In this document: positions 31,018 to 39,350 of the stretch, in pieces | Layout: every line of letters starts with the position of its first letter | Numbering within the stretch: position 1 is the stretch's first letter | Origin: Thiobacillus sp. SCUT-2 | GTDB lineage: Bacteria > Pseudomonadota > Gammaproteobacteria > Burkholderiales > Thiobacillaceae | Reading direction: 5' to 3' | Length of the DNA stretch: 64,000 nucleotides | Assembly: GCF_035621355.1 (NCBI RefSeq) | Contig: NZ_CP141769.1 | Coordinates: 1,736,001-1,800,000, forward strand | Notes under the pieces: model-generated | What the model saw: only the letters and a program-made list of their open reading frames with translations | Database searches by the model: none | Told to the model about the DNA's origin: nothing | Made by a program: the position numbers and the translations under genes

Positions 31018-32235
31018 TTGAATCGCGCGTTTTACACCATCCTGCTGGCGCAGTTCCTGTCCGCGTTGGCGGACAACGCCCTGCTGTTCGCCGCGATCGG
31101 CCTGCTGGTCTTCTTTGCGGCGCCCGAGTGGTATTCGCCGCTGCTGCAGACGGTTTTCGTCATCGCCTACATCGTGCTGGCGCCATTGGTCGGCCCGTTT
31201 GCCGATGCACTGCCCAAGGGTCGGGTCATGCTCGTCGCCAACACGGTCAAGTTCGTCGGTTGCCTCGCCATGCTGGGCGGGCTGCACCCGCTGCTGGCGT
31301 ACGCGGTCGTCGGCATCGGCGCAGCCATGTACTCGCCGGCCAAGTATGGAATCCTCACCGAGCTGCTGCCGCCTGAGCGGCTGGTCGTCGCCAACAGCTG
31401 GATGGAAGGAACGACGGTCGCGGCCATCGTGCTCGGCGCCATCATCGGCGGCGCGCTCATCAACCCCCATCTGGCCGAGGAGATCCTCGTCTGGATCGAA
31501 TTGAAGAACGTGCTGATCGCGCCCAAGTTCGCCATCGTGGCGATCACGAGCCTGTACCTGGGCGCCGCGCTGATCAACCTGCTGATCCCGCGCCTGCCCA
31601 TCGACCACACGCTGCCGAACAAGTCGCCGCTCTACATCCTGCATGACTTCGGCCACAGCTTCCGGCTGCTGTGGCGCGATCCGCTCGGCCAGGTCTCGCT
31701 CGCCGTGACCACCCTGTTCTGGGGCGTCGGCGCCACACTGCGCCTGCTCATCATCGCGTGGGCGGCGCTGAACCTGAAGTACGGGCTCGATCAGGCGACC
31801 CAGATGACCGCCGCGTCCGCGCTCGGCATCGCCATCGGCTCGGTCCTCGCCGGCAAGTTCGTTCGCCTGCAGCGCGCCATCAGCGTGCTGCCCGCCGGCA
31901 TCCTGCTCGGCTTCGTGCCGATCGCGCTGATCTGGGTGCAAAGCGTGGTTCCCGCGGTGTTGCTGCTCACGCTAGCCGGAGTGCTGGCAGGCTATTTCGT
32001 GGTGCCGATGAATGCCCTGCTGCAGCATCGCGGGCACCTGCTGATGGGCGCGGGGCACTCGATCGCGCAGCAGAATTTCAACGAGAACATCAGCATCCTG
32101 ATGCTGACCGGCGCCTACGCACTGATGGTGCGGGCCGACTGGCACATCCACACCATCATCTGGGTATTCGGCCTCTTCATCAGCGCGGTGATGACCGCGA
32201 TCTGGCTCAAACACCGCAACGACGTGGTGCACTGA
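31018..32235 (+). CDS. lplT: Lysophospholipid transporter
   Basis: Major-facilitator protein with twelve predicted helices that flips lysophospholipids across the inner membrane. The 405-residue product resembles E. coli LplT closely in AQFLSALADNALLF, GVGAAMYSPAKYGILTEL-type segments and VVPMNALLQHRG. The start is TTG 31018 with no strong ribosome site. In E. coli lplT is paired with the acyltransferase aas; no aas is present here. Upstream 160 bases, shared with the divergent LysR gene, hold no clear promoter. Confidence 0.92.
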   Translation: MNRAFYTILLAQFLSALADNALLFAAIGLLVFFAAPEWYSPLLQTVFVIAYIVLAPLVGPFADALPKGRVMLVANTVKFVGCLAMLGGLHPLLAYAVVGIGAAMYSPAKYGILTELLPPERLVVANSWMEGTTVAAIVLGAIIGGALINPHLAEEILVWIELKNVLIAPKFAIVAITSLYLGAALINLLIPRLPIDHTLPNKSPLYILHDFGHSFRLLWRDPLGQVSLAVTTLFWGVGATLRLLIIAWAALNLKYGLDQATQMTAASALGIAIGSVLAGKFVRLQRAISVLPAGILLGFVPIALIWVQSVVPAVLLLTLAGVLAGYFVVPMNALLQHRGHLLMGAGHSIAQQNFNENISILMLTGAYALMVRADWHIHTIIWVFGLFISAVMTAIWLKHRNDVVH

Positions 32236-32241
32236 AACCGC

Positions 32242-34485
32242 TCAGGCCGGCAGCGGCGCGGGGCGGCCGATATGGAACCCCTGGGCATGCGAGAAGCCGA
32301 GCGTGGTCACCCGCTGCAGCAGGGCTTCCGTTTCGATGCCCTCGGCCACCAGCCGGTAGCCCGCGTCCTTGATCATGCGCGCGAGGTCCTCGACGAAGAG
32401 GGCCTGCCGCCCGCTTTCCTCCAGACTGCGTACCATCGAGATATCGAATTTCACCAGGTCGACCGGCATGCTCGCAAGGTAGCGCAGCGAGGAATAGCCG
32501 CTGCCGAAATCGTCGAGCGCGATGGTGAAGCCCTCCTTGCGCAGCCGGTTGAGGTTGGCGGACGCCTGGGCGATCTGGGTGATGAGCGACGTTTCCGTCA
32601 CTTCCAGCACCAGCTTGTAGGCGGACAGCAAGGGCGCATACTGCATCAGCTTGTCGTTGACGCGGGCGTTGACGATGCCCGGGCCGGACACGTTGAGGGA
32701 CACCCCCGCGCCGGCGGGAATGCGCCCGCCCTCGAGGTCGCGCCGCACACGTTCCAGAACCGCCAGGTCGAACTCGGTCTCGAGGCCGCGCAATTCGACC
32801 ACCGGGAAGATGCTGCCCGGCATGATGAGGCCGTATCCGCCGCGGATGCGCACCAGCGCCTCGTAGTACTCGATCCGCGAGGTCTGCAGCGACAGCACCG
32901 GCTGGTAGTGCATTTCCAGCCGGTCGGGATCGGCCATCGCCTCGTAGATCGCGCTGGTCTCGGCGTTGGACACCAGCGCGTCCTGGCCGGCGCCCATCTC
33001 CGGCGTATAGACCGCGATCTTGCCCTGCCCCGGACGCTTCGCATAGTACATGGCGAGATCGGCCTGACGGTGCAGCAGCTTGAGCGCATCGTCCGCGGCA
33101 TCGGCCAGATGGGCGATGCCGACGCTGATGCGCACCGGCTCCTTGACGCCGTAAAGCGCGAAGTCGTGATGCCTGACCTGCTCGACGCAGCGCTCCGCCA
33201 CCTGGCGGGCACGCTCGACGTCGGTATCGAACAGCACCGTGGCGAACTCGTCTCCGCCCAGGCGATAGAGGCGGTCGCCGGTGCGCAGCGCACCGTGCAG
33301 CGACTGCGCCAGTCCCTGCAGCACCTGGTCGCCCGCCTGGTGGCCGTAGGTATCGTTGATGGCCTTGAAGTGGTCGCAGTCGAACAGCAGGAAGGCAACC
33401 TCAACGCCCGCGCCATGCTGCGCCCGGCGCCCGGCGTTCCAGTCGTCGTCGAAGGCGCGGCGGTTGAAGATGCCGGTCAGTGGATCCCGATGCGCCAGCG
33501 TCCACAGTTCCTGGTTCTTGCCCTCCAGGCTGACGTGCATGTCGTCGAGCTGACGCTGGTAGTCGTTGAGCGACTGGCGCACCTTTTCGAGTTCGGCCAC
33601 GGCCACCACCCCGCGGTAGGACTCGTCGAGCATCTCGCCGTGGCCGTGGCCCATCGCCTCGATGTGATCGGCCAGGCGCCGCAGCGGCTTGGTGACGACG
33701 GATACCAGCGCCAGGTAGCCGATCAGCGAAATGACCGCGATGACGGCACCGATTTCGTAGAACGAGCGTGCGACGAGTCCCGCCAGCGCACGCGTTTCCG
33801 GGTTGGGAACGGACCGGAACTGCAGGGACGTGGCGACGGCATGCAGCGGGATGCGCTCGCCCTCGCGTGCCGCCACGCGGATGCTCGCCAGATCGAGGTA
33901 GCGAAACTTGCGCTGCTGCGCGATGTGACGCAGGAGATCGAACTTGAATCCGGCATAGCCGATGAGGCGGGTGCGTCCGGCATCCTGGTAGAACGGATAG
34001 AAGAAGTAAAGATGGTCGTGGCCGTACTCGTGCCCGAGGAACGGCTGCAGGTTGCCGGGGTCGATCGACCCCGGCATGACGGCCTCCCCTGCGCTGGACG
34101 CCGGCAGCTTGCGTCCGCTGGCGTCATAGAGGTCGACGGCGTCGAGCGTGTCGGGCAGCATCCCCGCGGAGAGCGCCCGGGCGCTGCGCCAGTATGCGTA
34201 GTAGGCCGGGTTCTCCAGCTGCTGCCGCGCCTCGTCCCACTGCATCAAGGCCTCTGCGGCGCCCTTCGCCTCGCCGTCCAGCCGCGCGAGCATCTCGGCC
34301 AGTTCCTGGCGCGCCAGCCGCTGGTCGGACAGCGCAATCTGTTCCTTGAGCCTGGAGACGTCGTGGAAGACGAAGATCGCCAGCGCGCCCAGGGCTGCCA
34401 CCAGCACGCACAGCAGCAGCAATGCGTACCGGGCGATCGGGCGGGGCAAACGCAATGCACGCCGCAGCGTCGAGACCACGCTCAT
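32242..34485 (-). CDS. Membrane GGDEF-EAL cyclic-di-GMP protein with CHASE4-like sensor
   Basis: A 747-residue cyclic-di-GMP turnover enzyme. Two membrane helices (about 19-41 and 243-265) enclose a periplasmic sensor with a QWDEA...YYAYWR motif like CHASE4. A HAMP-like linker and coiled coil lead to a GGDEF domain with intact RLGGDEF and an RTGD inhibitory site five residues before GGDEF, then an EAL domain with YEALVRI, LNVSG, EVTET, LDDFGSGYSSL, LVKFD and EGIET. Both catalytic sites appear intact. The ATG overlaps the stop of the upstream hydrolase (ATGA), linking sensing to that exported protein. It converges with lplT with six bases between. Confidence 0.93.
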   Translation of the reverse strand: MSVVSTLRRALRLPRPIARYALLLLCVLVAALGALAIFVFHDVSRLKEQIALSDQRLARQELAEMLARLDGEAKGAAEALMQWDEARQQLENPAYYAYWRSARALSAGMLPDTLDAVDLYDASGRKLPASSAGEAVMPGSIDPGNLQPFLGHEYGHDHLYFFYPFYQDAGRTRLIGYAGFKFDLLRHIAQQRKFRYLDLASIRVAAREGERIPLHAVATSLQFRSVPNPETRALAGLVARSFYEIGAVIAVISLIGYLALVSVVTKPLRRLADHIEAMGHGHGEMLDESYRGVVAVAELEKVRQSLNDYQRQLDDMHVSLEGKNQELWTLAHRDPLTGIFNRRAFDDDWNAGRRAQHGAGVEVAFLLFDCDHFKAINDTYGHQAGDQVLQGLAQSLHGALRTGDRLYRLGGDEFATVLFDTDVERARQVAERCVEQVRHHDFALYGVKEPVRISVGIAHLADAADDALKLLHRQADLAMYYAKRPGQGKIAVYTPEMGAGQDALVSNAETSAIYEAMADPDRLEMHYQPVLSLQTSRIEYYEALVRIRGGYGLIMPGSIFPVVELRGLETEFDLAVLERVRRDLEGGRIPAGAGVSLNVSGPGIVNARVNDKLMQYAPLLSAYKLVLEVTETSLITQIAQASANLNRLRKEGFTIALDDFGSGYSSLRYLASMPVDLVKFDISMVRSLEESGRQALFVEDLARMIKDAGYRLVAEGIETEALLQRVTTLGFSHAQGFHIGRPAPLPA

Positions 34486-35345
34486 TGCTCTGCCATGGCT
34501 CGCAGCACGGCGTCCTGCAGGTCGAATTCGTACTGGTTGTCGAAGAAATGCGTCGCCCCGGGGACGACGCGGACGTCGATGCCCCGCGCGGTCAGCGCAT
34601 CGACCCAGTCCGGCCCCATGCGCTCGTCCTTGCCCCCCATGATCGCGGTGGCGGGAACCGGCGCCTTCGCCAATGCATCGAGCACGGTCCGCCGGCTGAA
34701 CGTCATATAGGAGAGCAGTGCCGCGGGCGGGCCGACGTATTTCCGGCAATACCCGAGTTCGACCTCGGCCAGCGAAGCGTCGTTGCGCGCAACGCGCGCC
34801 TTCAGCGCCCTCGCCTGCGCGGCACGCTGCCGCGCGTCCTGCTTCACTTCGACGTCGGTGAGGCTGACCATCAGCAGCCGCTTCACCGCCGGCGACGGCG
34901 CGCGTCCGAGATAAGCGAGCAGCTGGAGATTGCCGAAGCTGTGGCCGACGAGGACGATGCGCGGATAGCCCTTGCGGACCAGCCAGTTCACCCAGTATCC
35001 GACTTCGGCCACATCGTCATCCAGCGTATGGAGGTGGAGCGCTTCGCATGCGAGGCTGCGATTGCGCCGGGAAATCCCCAGGGACAGCGTCGGCGCCAGC
35101 ACCGTATAGCCCGCCGAGGACAGCGCCCCGGTGATGCTCTCGATGGTCGGAAACGTGCGGGTCTGCATGAATCCGTGCAGCACCAGCACGGCAGGCCGGT
35201 CGCGCCTGCCCGCCTGGAAGTCGGCGCTGGCGAGCTTGCCGGACGGCAGGCTGGCCTCGACGACGCTGCCGAGGCTGGCCTGCGCCGCAGGCATGGAGAG
35301 TGCCCAGACGAGGGCGATCAGGGGCAAAGCAGGCAGTCGGCTCAT
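34482..35345 (-). CDS. Exported alpha/beta hydrolase
   Basis: Predicted periplasmic hydrolase, 287 residues, with a signal peptide (MSRLPALPLIALVWALSMPAAQA cleaved after the Ala). It has the oxyanion region VLVLHGFMQT, the nucleophile elbow GHSFGN and a late His in GATHFFDN; the acid is probably in GGKDERM. The substrate is unknown; esterase, lipase or amide hydrolase are all possible. It is translationally coupled to the membrane GGDEF-EAL gene. The start at 35345 is picked for the signal peptide. Confidence 0.85.
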   Translation of the reverse strand: MSRLPALPLIALVWALSMPAAQASLGSVVEASLPSGKLASADFQAGRRDRPAVLVLHGFMQTRTFPTIESITGALSSAGYTVLAPTLSLGISRRNRSLACEALHLHTLDDDVAEVGYWVNWLVRKGYPRIVLVGHSFGNLQLLAYLGRAPSPAVKRLLMVSLTDVEVKQDARQRAAQARALKARVARNDASLAEVELGYCRKYVGPPAALLSYMTFSRRTVLDALAKAPVPATAIMGGKDERMGPDWVDALTARGIDVRVVPGATHFFDNQYEFDLQDAVLRAMAEQ

Positions 35346-35457
35346 GGATTCTGCGCGGCAGGCAGGATTTCGGATCGTCACAGACAATCGGCCGCGGAAC
35401 GGCAAGCCGCATGGCACATCCCTACCACCCCTGCCCTTGCGGCAGGATGGCCCGTCC

Positions 35458-36387
35458 TCAGGCAGGCTCCGTGCCCGCGCCGCCCTGCGCTTTCACCACG
35501 CTCATCGCCCCCGCGATCAGCGAACTGAGATCGGCCATGTTCGACGGGACGATCAGCGTGTTGCCGGTCTTGGCGATGCCGGAGAAGGCCTCGACGTACT
35601 TCTCCGCCACCTTGAGGTTCACCGCCTGCACGCCGCCCGGCTTTTCGATCGCGATCGCCACGCGGGCGATGGCCTCGGCGTTGGCCACGGCGATGGCCTT
35701 GATGGCTTCCGCCTCGCCCAGCGCGCGGTTGATGGCAGCCTGCTTCTCGCCCTCGGACTGCTGGATGGCGGCTTCGCGCTCGCCGGTGGCGAGGTTGATC
35801 TGTTCCTGCATGCGACCTTCGGATGAGGCGATCAGCGCGCGCTTCTCGCGCTCGGCGGTGATCTGCCGCTGCATGGCGAGCAGGATGTCCTTCGGCGGGG
35901 TCAGGTCCTTGATCTCGTAGCGCAGCACCTTGACGCCCCAGTTCGTCGAGGCCTCGTTCAGCGCCATCACCACGCCGCGGTTGATCTCCTCGCGCTCCTC
36001 GAAGGTGCGGTCCATCTCCATGCGCCCGATCAGCGAGCGCAGCGTGGTCTGCGCCAGCTGCGAAATCGCGGAGATGTAGTCGCTTGACCCGTACGACGCC
36101 ATCTTCGGGTCCGTCACCTGGAAGTACAGGATGCCGTCGACCGCCAGCTGCGTGTTGTCGCGCGTGATGCAGACCTGGCTCGGCACGTCGAGCGGGATCT
36201 CCTTCAGCGAATGCTTGTACGCGACGTTGTCGATGAACGGGATGACCAGGTTGAGACCCGGCACCAGGACCGCGTGGAACTTGCCGAGGCGTTCGACGAC
36301 CCAGGCGTTCTGCTGCGGCACCACGCGGACGCCCTTGGCGACGACGATGGCAATGACGATGAGGATGACCAGTGCGACGACGTCCAT
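35458..36387 (-). CDS. qmcA: SPFH/stomatin-like membrane protein
   Basis: Band 7 protein of 309 residues with one N-terminal helix (VVALVILIVIAIVVAKG), the stomatin domain from RVVPQQNAWVVERLGKF, and a coiled-coil rich in Ala/Glu (about 190-250). Such proteins form large rings or microdomains with the FtsH protease or NfeD partners. It begins immediately after nfeD without a gap, the standard pair. Confidence 0.93.
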   Translation of the reverse strand: MDVVALVILIVIAIVVAKGVRVVPQQNAWVVERLGKFHAVLVPGLNLVIPFIDNVAYKHSLKEIPLDVPSQVCITRDNTQLAVDGILYFQVTDPKMASYGSSDYISAISQLAQTTLRSLIGRMEMDRTFEEREEINRGVVMALNEASTNWGVKVLRYEIKDLTPPKDILLAMQRQITAEREKRALIASSEGRMQEQINLATGEREAAIQQSEGEKQAAINRALGEAEAIKAIAVANAEAIARVAIAIEKPGGVQAVNLKVAEKYVEAFSGIAKTGNTLIVPSNMADLSSLIAGAMSVVKAQGGAGTEPA

Positions 36388-36819
36388 CTAATTTTTCTCC
36401 TCCTGTTGGAATGCGTTACCGAGTATCAGGGTGTTGCCTCTGACGGCGCGAATGACCAGCGGACGTGCGCCGTCGACGCCGGCCGACTCGGCCTCGGCGT
36501 CCCACAACGCGCCGCGATAGATCACCTGCCCGCGGCCAGCCTGCCAGGATTCGACGCGCACCGCCTGGCCGATGTCCATGTCCTGCACGCTCGCCTCCGG
36601 ATGCTCCGTGCTGCGCCGCCAGCGGCGCAGCGCCAGCGTGCCGGCCACGGCGATCACCGCGGCCGTCAGCAGCTGCGCGACGGTGCCGGCGCCGAACCAT
36701 GCCGCGACGCCCGCCGCTGCCGCCGCGATGCCGTAGACGAGCAGATAGAAGGTGCCGCTGGTCAGTTCTATGCCGACCAGCACGGCAGCCAGGATCCACC
36801 ACCCCATGTATGCCTGCAT
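36388..36819 (-). CDS. NfeD-like partner of the stomatin protein
   Basis: A 143-residue membrane protein with about three helices (to residue 65) and a soluble OB-fold domain (about 80-140: VGQAVRVESWQAGRGQVIYRG). This is the short YbbK/NfeD1b form. Stop and start of the two genes abut, and NfeD proteins work with SPFH proteins in membrane quality control. Confidence 0.9.
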   Translation of the reverse strand: MQAYMGWWILAAVLVGIELTSGTFYLLVYGIAAAAAGVAAWFGAGTVAQLLTAAVIAVAGTLALRRWRRSTEHPEASVQDMDIGQAVRVESWQAGRGQVIYRGALWDAEAESAGVDGARPLVIRAVRGNTLILGNAFQQEEKN

Positions 36820-36820
36820 G

Positions 36821-37327
36821 TCATCTCCCCACGATCACCGGACGATCCGGCAGCTCGTCGACATTATGGCCGGACGGCGGAAAATGTGCCGCCAGCAGGG
36901 CGCTGATCTGGCCGATGCCCTCCAGCGCGCCGTGCGCGAACTCGCCCCGCCGGAAATGCGCTTCCATCGCCCGCGCCACGCCTTCCCAGGCAGACGCCTC
37001 CACCCGTGCGGCAATGCCGCGGTCCGCGACGATCTCGATATCGCGGTCGGCGAGCAGCAGATAGACCAGCACGCCGCTGTTGTGCGCGGTGTCCCACACG
37101 CGCAGGCTGGAGAACATGTGGATCGCCCGCTCGCGCCCGCTCATGCCCCTGAGCGCGAGGCTCAGGGGCAGGCTGTTCTCGATGGCGAAGCGGATCTCGC
37201 CGCCATGATGCTTTTCCGACGCGCGGATCGCCGCCTCGATCGCGTCGAGCGTCGCGCGCGGAAACGCGCGCCGCCACGCCCACGGCGGCCTGAACAGATG
37301 CCTGAACACGCGCCTGGGATTCACCAT
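36821..37327 (-). CDS. TPM-domain protein, short form
   Basis: Soluble 168-residue protein with a TPM (DUF477) fold: SEKHHGGEIRFAIENSLPL, VWDTAHNSGVLVYLLLADR and DRGIAARV. TPM domains are found in thylakoid repair protein TLP18.3 and in bacterial envelope proteins; the biochemical function is uncertain. The start at 37327 overlaps the preceding TPM gene by seven bases. No signal peptide or helix is evident, so it is probably cytoplasmic. Confidence 0.82.
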   Translation of the reverse strand: MVNPRRVFRHLFRPPWAWRRAFPRATLDAIEAAIRASEKHHGGEIRFAIENSLPLSLALRGMSGRERAIHMFSSLRVWDTAHNSGVLVYLLLADRDIEIVADRGIAARVEASAWEGVARAMEAHFRRGEFAHGALEGIGQISALLAAHFPPSGHNVDELPDRPVIVGR

Positions 37328-38172
37328 GAGCCCGATGCGCCTCCGCCGCCGAAGCCGCCTCCGCCACCGCCCCAGGAGCCACCTCCGCCGAACCCGCCGC
37401 CCCCCCACGAACCGCCCCCGCTCGACCAGCCGCCGCCGCGGCGCGCCCCGCCCGCCACGCCGACGAACACGAACACGGCGATGAATAGCAGCAGTGGCGT
37501 AAGCCCCAGCAGGAAGGCGCCCACGACGCCGCTGCCGAGGGCCGCGACGCCGCCGGCGACCGGCCGGCTCATCAGCAGGGAAAGCAGCCAGCCCGCGATC
37601 AAGCCCCCGACCACCAGCAGGACGAATCCGCTGTCGTCGCCGCCGTTGCCGCTGTCAGCCGGCGCAGGCGCCGGCAGCGCCTCGCCCTCGATCAGCCGCA
37701 TCAACTGCTGCACGCCCGCCTCGATGCCGCCGTAGAAATCCCCCGCCCGGAAATGCGGCGTGATGGTCTCGGCGATCACCCGCTTGGCGATCGCGTCGGG
37801 GATCGCGCCCTCCAGGCCGTAGCCGACTTCCAGACGCAGCGTGCGGTCGTTCTTTGCCACGATCAGGATCACGCCGTCGTCGATCTTCCTGCGTCCGATC
37901 TTCCAGGCGTCGGCCACCCGGATGCCGAACTGGGCGATGTCCTCCGGCTGCGTGGTGGGAACGATGAGGATCGCGATCTGGCTCCCCTTCCTGGCCTCGA
38001 ACGCGCTCAGTTCGGCTTCGAGCGCGTCGATCTGGGTCGCACTCAGGGTGGCCGTCTGGTCCGTCACATGGCGCGCGAGCACCGGCACCGCGACCTGCGC
38101 CCAGGCAGGCAGCAGAAACAGCCACAGGAAGAAGCCGAGCAGCGCGCGCGCCCGGGGCGGGAGCCTAGGCAA
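37321..38172 (-). CDS. TPM-domain membrane protein with Gly-rich tail (YgcG-like)
   Basis: A 283-residue protein with a signal peptide (to about residue 25, AWAQ), a periplasmic TPM domain (about 33-165: HVTDQTATLSATQIDAL...GDFYGGIEAGVQQLM), two membrane helices (near 183-200 and 215-240) and a Gly/Ser-rich tail ending FGGGGASGSW. This architecture is usual for YgcG-type proteins and is commonly next to lemA, as here (six bases). Its role is unknown. Confidence 0.9.
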   Translation of the reverse strand: MPRLPPRARALLGFFLWLFLLPAWAQVAVPVLARHVTDQTATLSATQIDALEAELSAFEARKGSQIAILIVPTTQPEDIAQFGIRVADAWKIGRRKIDDGVILIVAKNDRTLRLEVGYGLEGAIPDAIAKRVIAETITPHFRAGDFYGGIEAGVQQLMRLIEGEALPAPAPADSGNGGDDSGFVLLVVGGLIAGWLLSLLMSRPVAGGVAALGSGVVGAFLLGLTPLLLFIAVFVFVGVAGGARRGGGWSSGGGSWGGGGFGGGGSWGGGGGGFGGGGASGSW

Positions 38173-38178
38173 GCCGGG

Positions 38179-38796
38179 TCAGCGTGCGGAACCCGACGGG
38201 GCGGCCGGCGCCGGCGTGCCGAAATCGACCTTTGGCGGCGCGGCGATCGCCTTCTCGTTTTCCAGCGTGAAGGTCGGCTTGACCTTGAAGCCGAACACCA
38301 TCGCCGTCAGGTTGGACGGGAACGAACGCACGGTGACGTTGTACGTCTTCACCGCCGCGATGTAGCGGTTGCGCGCGACCGTGATGCGGTTCTCGGTACC
38401 CTCGAGCTGGGCCTGGAGGTCGCGGAACAGGCCGTCCGCCTTCAGCTGGGGATAGTTCTCCGACACCGCGAGCAGGCGGGAGATCGCCCCGGTGAGTTCG
38501 CCCTGCGCGGCAATGAACTTCTGGAACGCCGCCGCGTCGTTGATCAGCTCGGGCGTCGCCTGGATCGCGCCGACCCGGGCGCGCGCCTCGGTGACGCTCG
38601 TCAGCACGTCCTTCTCGTGGGCGGCGTAGCCCTTCACCACGTTGACCAGGTTCGGCACCAGATCCGCGCGGCGCTGGTACTGGTTCAGCACCTCGGCCCA
38701 GCTCGCCTTGATGTCCTCGTCCGTCTGCTGCAGCGTGTTGTAGCCGCAGCCCGACAGGGCCAGCGCCATGAACGCCATCACCAACCATTTCAGCAT
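38179..38796 (-). CDS. lemA: LemA-family lipoprotein
   Basis: A 205-residue protein with a lipobox LALSGC near residue 17, then the long coiled helices of LemA (ASWAEVLNQYQRRADLVPNLV and TVARNRYIAAVKTYNVTVRSFP). It starts at the ATG preceded by GAGGAG. It forms a putative operon with the two TPM genes. LemA proteins are envelope-associated; function is uncertain. Confidence 0.92.
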   Translation of the reverse strand: MLKWLVMAFMALALSGCGYNTLQQTDEDIKASWAEVLNQYQRRADLVPNLVNVVKGYAAHEKDVLTSVTEARARVGAIQATPELINDAAAFQKFIAAQGELTGAISRLLAVSENYPQLKADGLFRDLQAQLEGTENRITVARNRYIAAVKTYNVTVRSFPSNLTAMVFGFKVKPTFTLENEKAIAAPPKVDFGTPAPAAPSGSAR

Positions 38797-38857
38797 GTCA
38801 CGCTCCTCGTTCGGGTGAGTGATGCGGCCCCGCATTTGCCTGAACCGCCCTGGGGCC

Positions 38858-39340
38858 TTACCGCAACAGTGTAACCGGCTCCGCCTCGACGCGGCCGTCT
38901 TCGATCCACAGGCGGGCGACGCTGACCGGCAGCCTGAAGCGGCGCGGCCCCGCGCTGCCCGGGTTGACGAACAGCACGCCGTCGCGGGTCTCGATGTGGG
39001 GGCGGTGCGAATGCCCCGACACGACCACGTTCACGCCGGCCGCGGCGGGATCGATCGCGAGCTCGCCGAGGATGTGCAGGACATGGATGCGCACGCCGTC
39101 GAATTCGATGTCGGCCGTACAGGGAATGGCGGCGGCCCAGGCCGCGCGATCGTTGTTGCCCCGCACCACGGTCAGCGGCGCGATCCGCGCCAGCGCGTCG
39201 AGCACGTCGCGCGGCGCGCCGCTGCGCGAGCCGATGTCTCCGGCGTGGATGATGCGTGCGCAGTCGGCAAGCGCCGCGGCGGCTTCGGGCCGCAGGAGGC
39301 CGTGGGTGTCGGAAATCAGTCCGATCGGCGCGCGCGCCAT
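38858..39340 (-). CDS. YfcE-type metallophosphoesterase
   Basis: Cytoplasmic calcineurin-like phosphodiesterase of 160 residues. It has the two-metal motifs: DTHG (about 10), HAGD, GNND, and GHSH, and ends with NPGSAGPRRF. YfcE-type enzymes hydrolyse phosphodiesters; the natural substrate is unknown. Length is typical. It lies in a run with the methyltransferase and udg genes. Confidence 0.93.
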   Translation of the reverse strand: MARAPIGLISDTHGLLRPEAAAALADCARIIHAGDIGSRSGAPRDVLDALARIAPLTVVRGNNDRAAWAAAIPCTADIEFDGVRIHVLHILGELAIDPAAAGVNVVVSGHSHRPHIETRDGVLFVNPGSAGPRRFRLPVSVARLWIEDGRVEAEPVTLLR

Positions 39341-39350
39341 GGCGCTCGGC

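Noticed and set aside
35411..35920. A small Cys-rich plus-strand start (MAHPYHPCPCG) after the hydrolase promoter region
   Set aside because: The frame continues antisense through qmcA, has no ribosome site, and shows no domain beyond the first ten residues.
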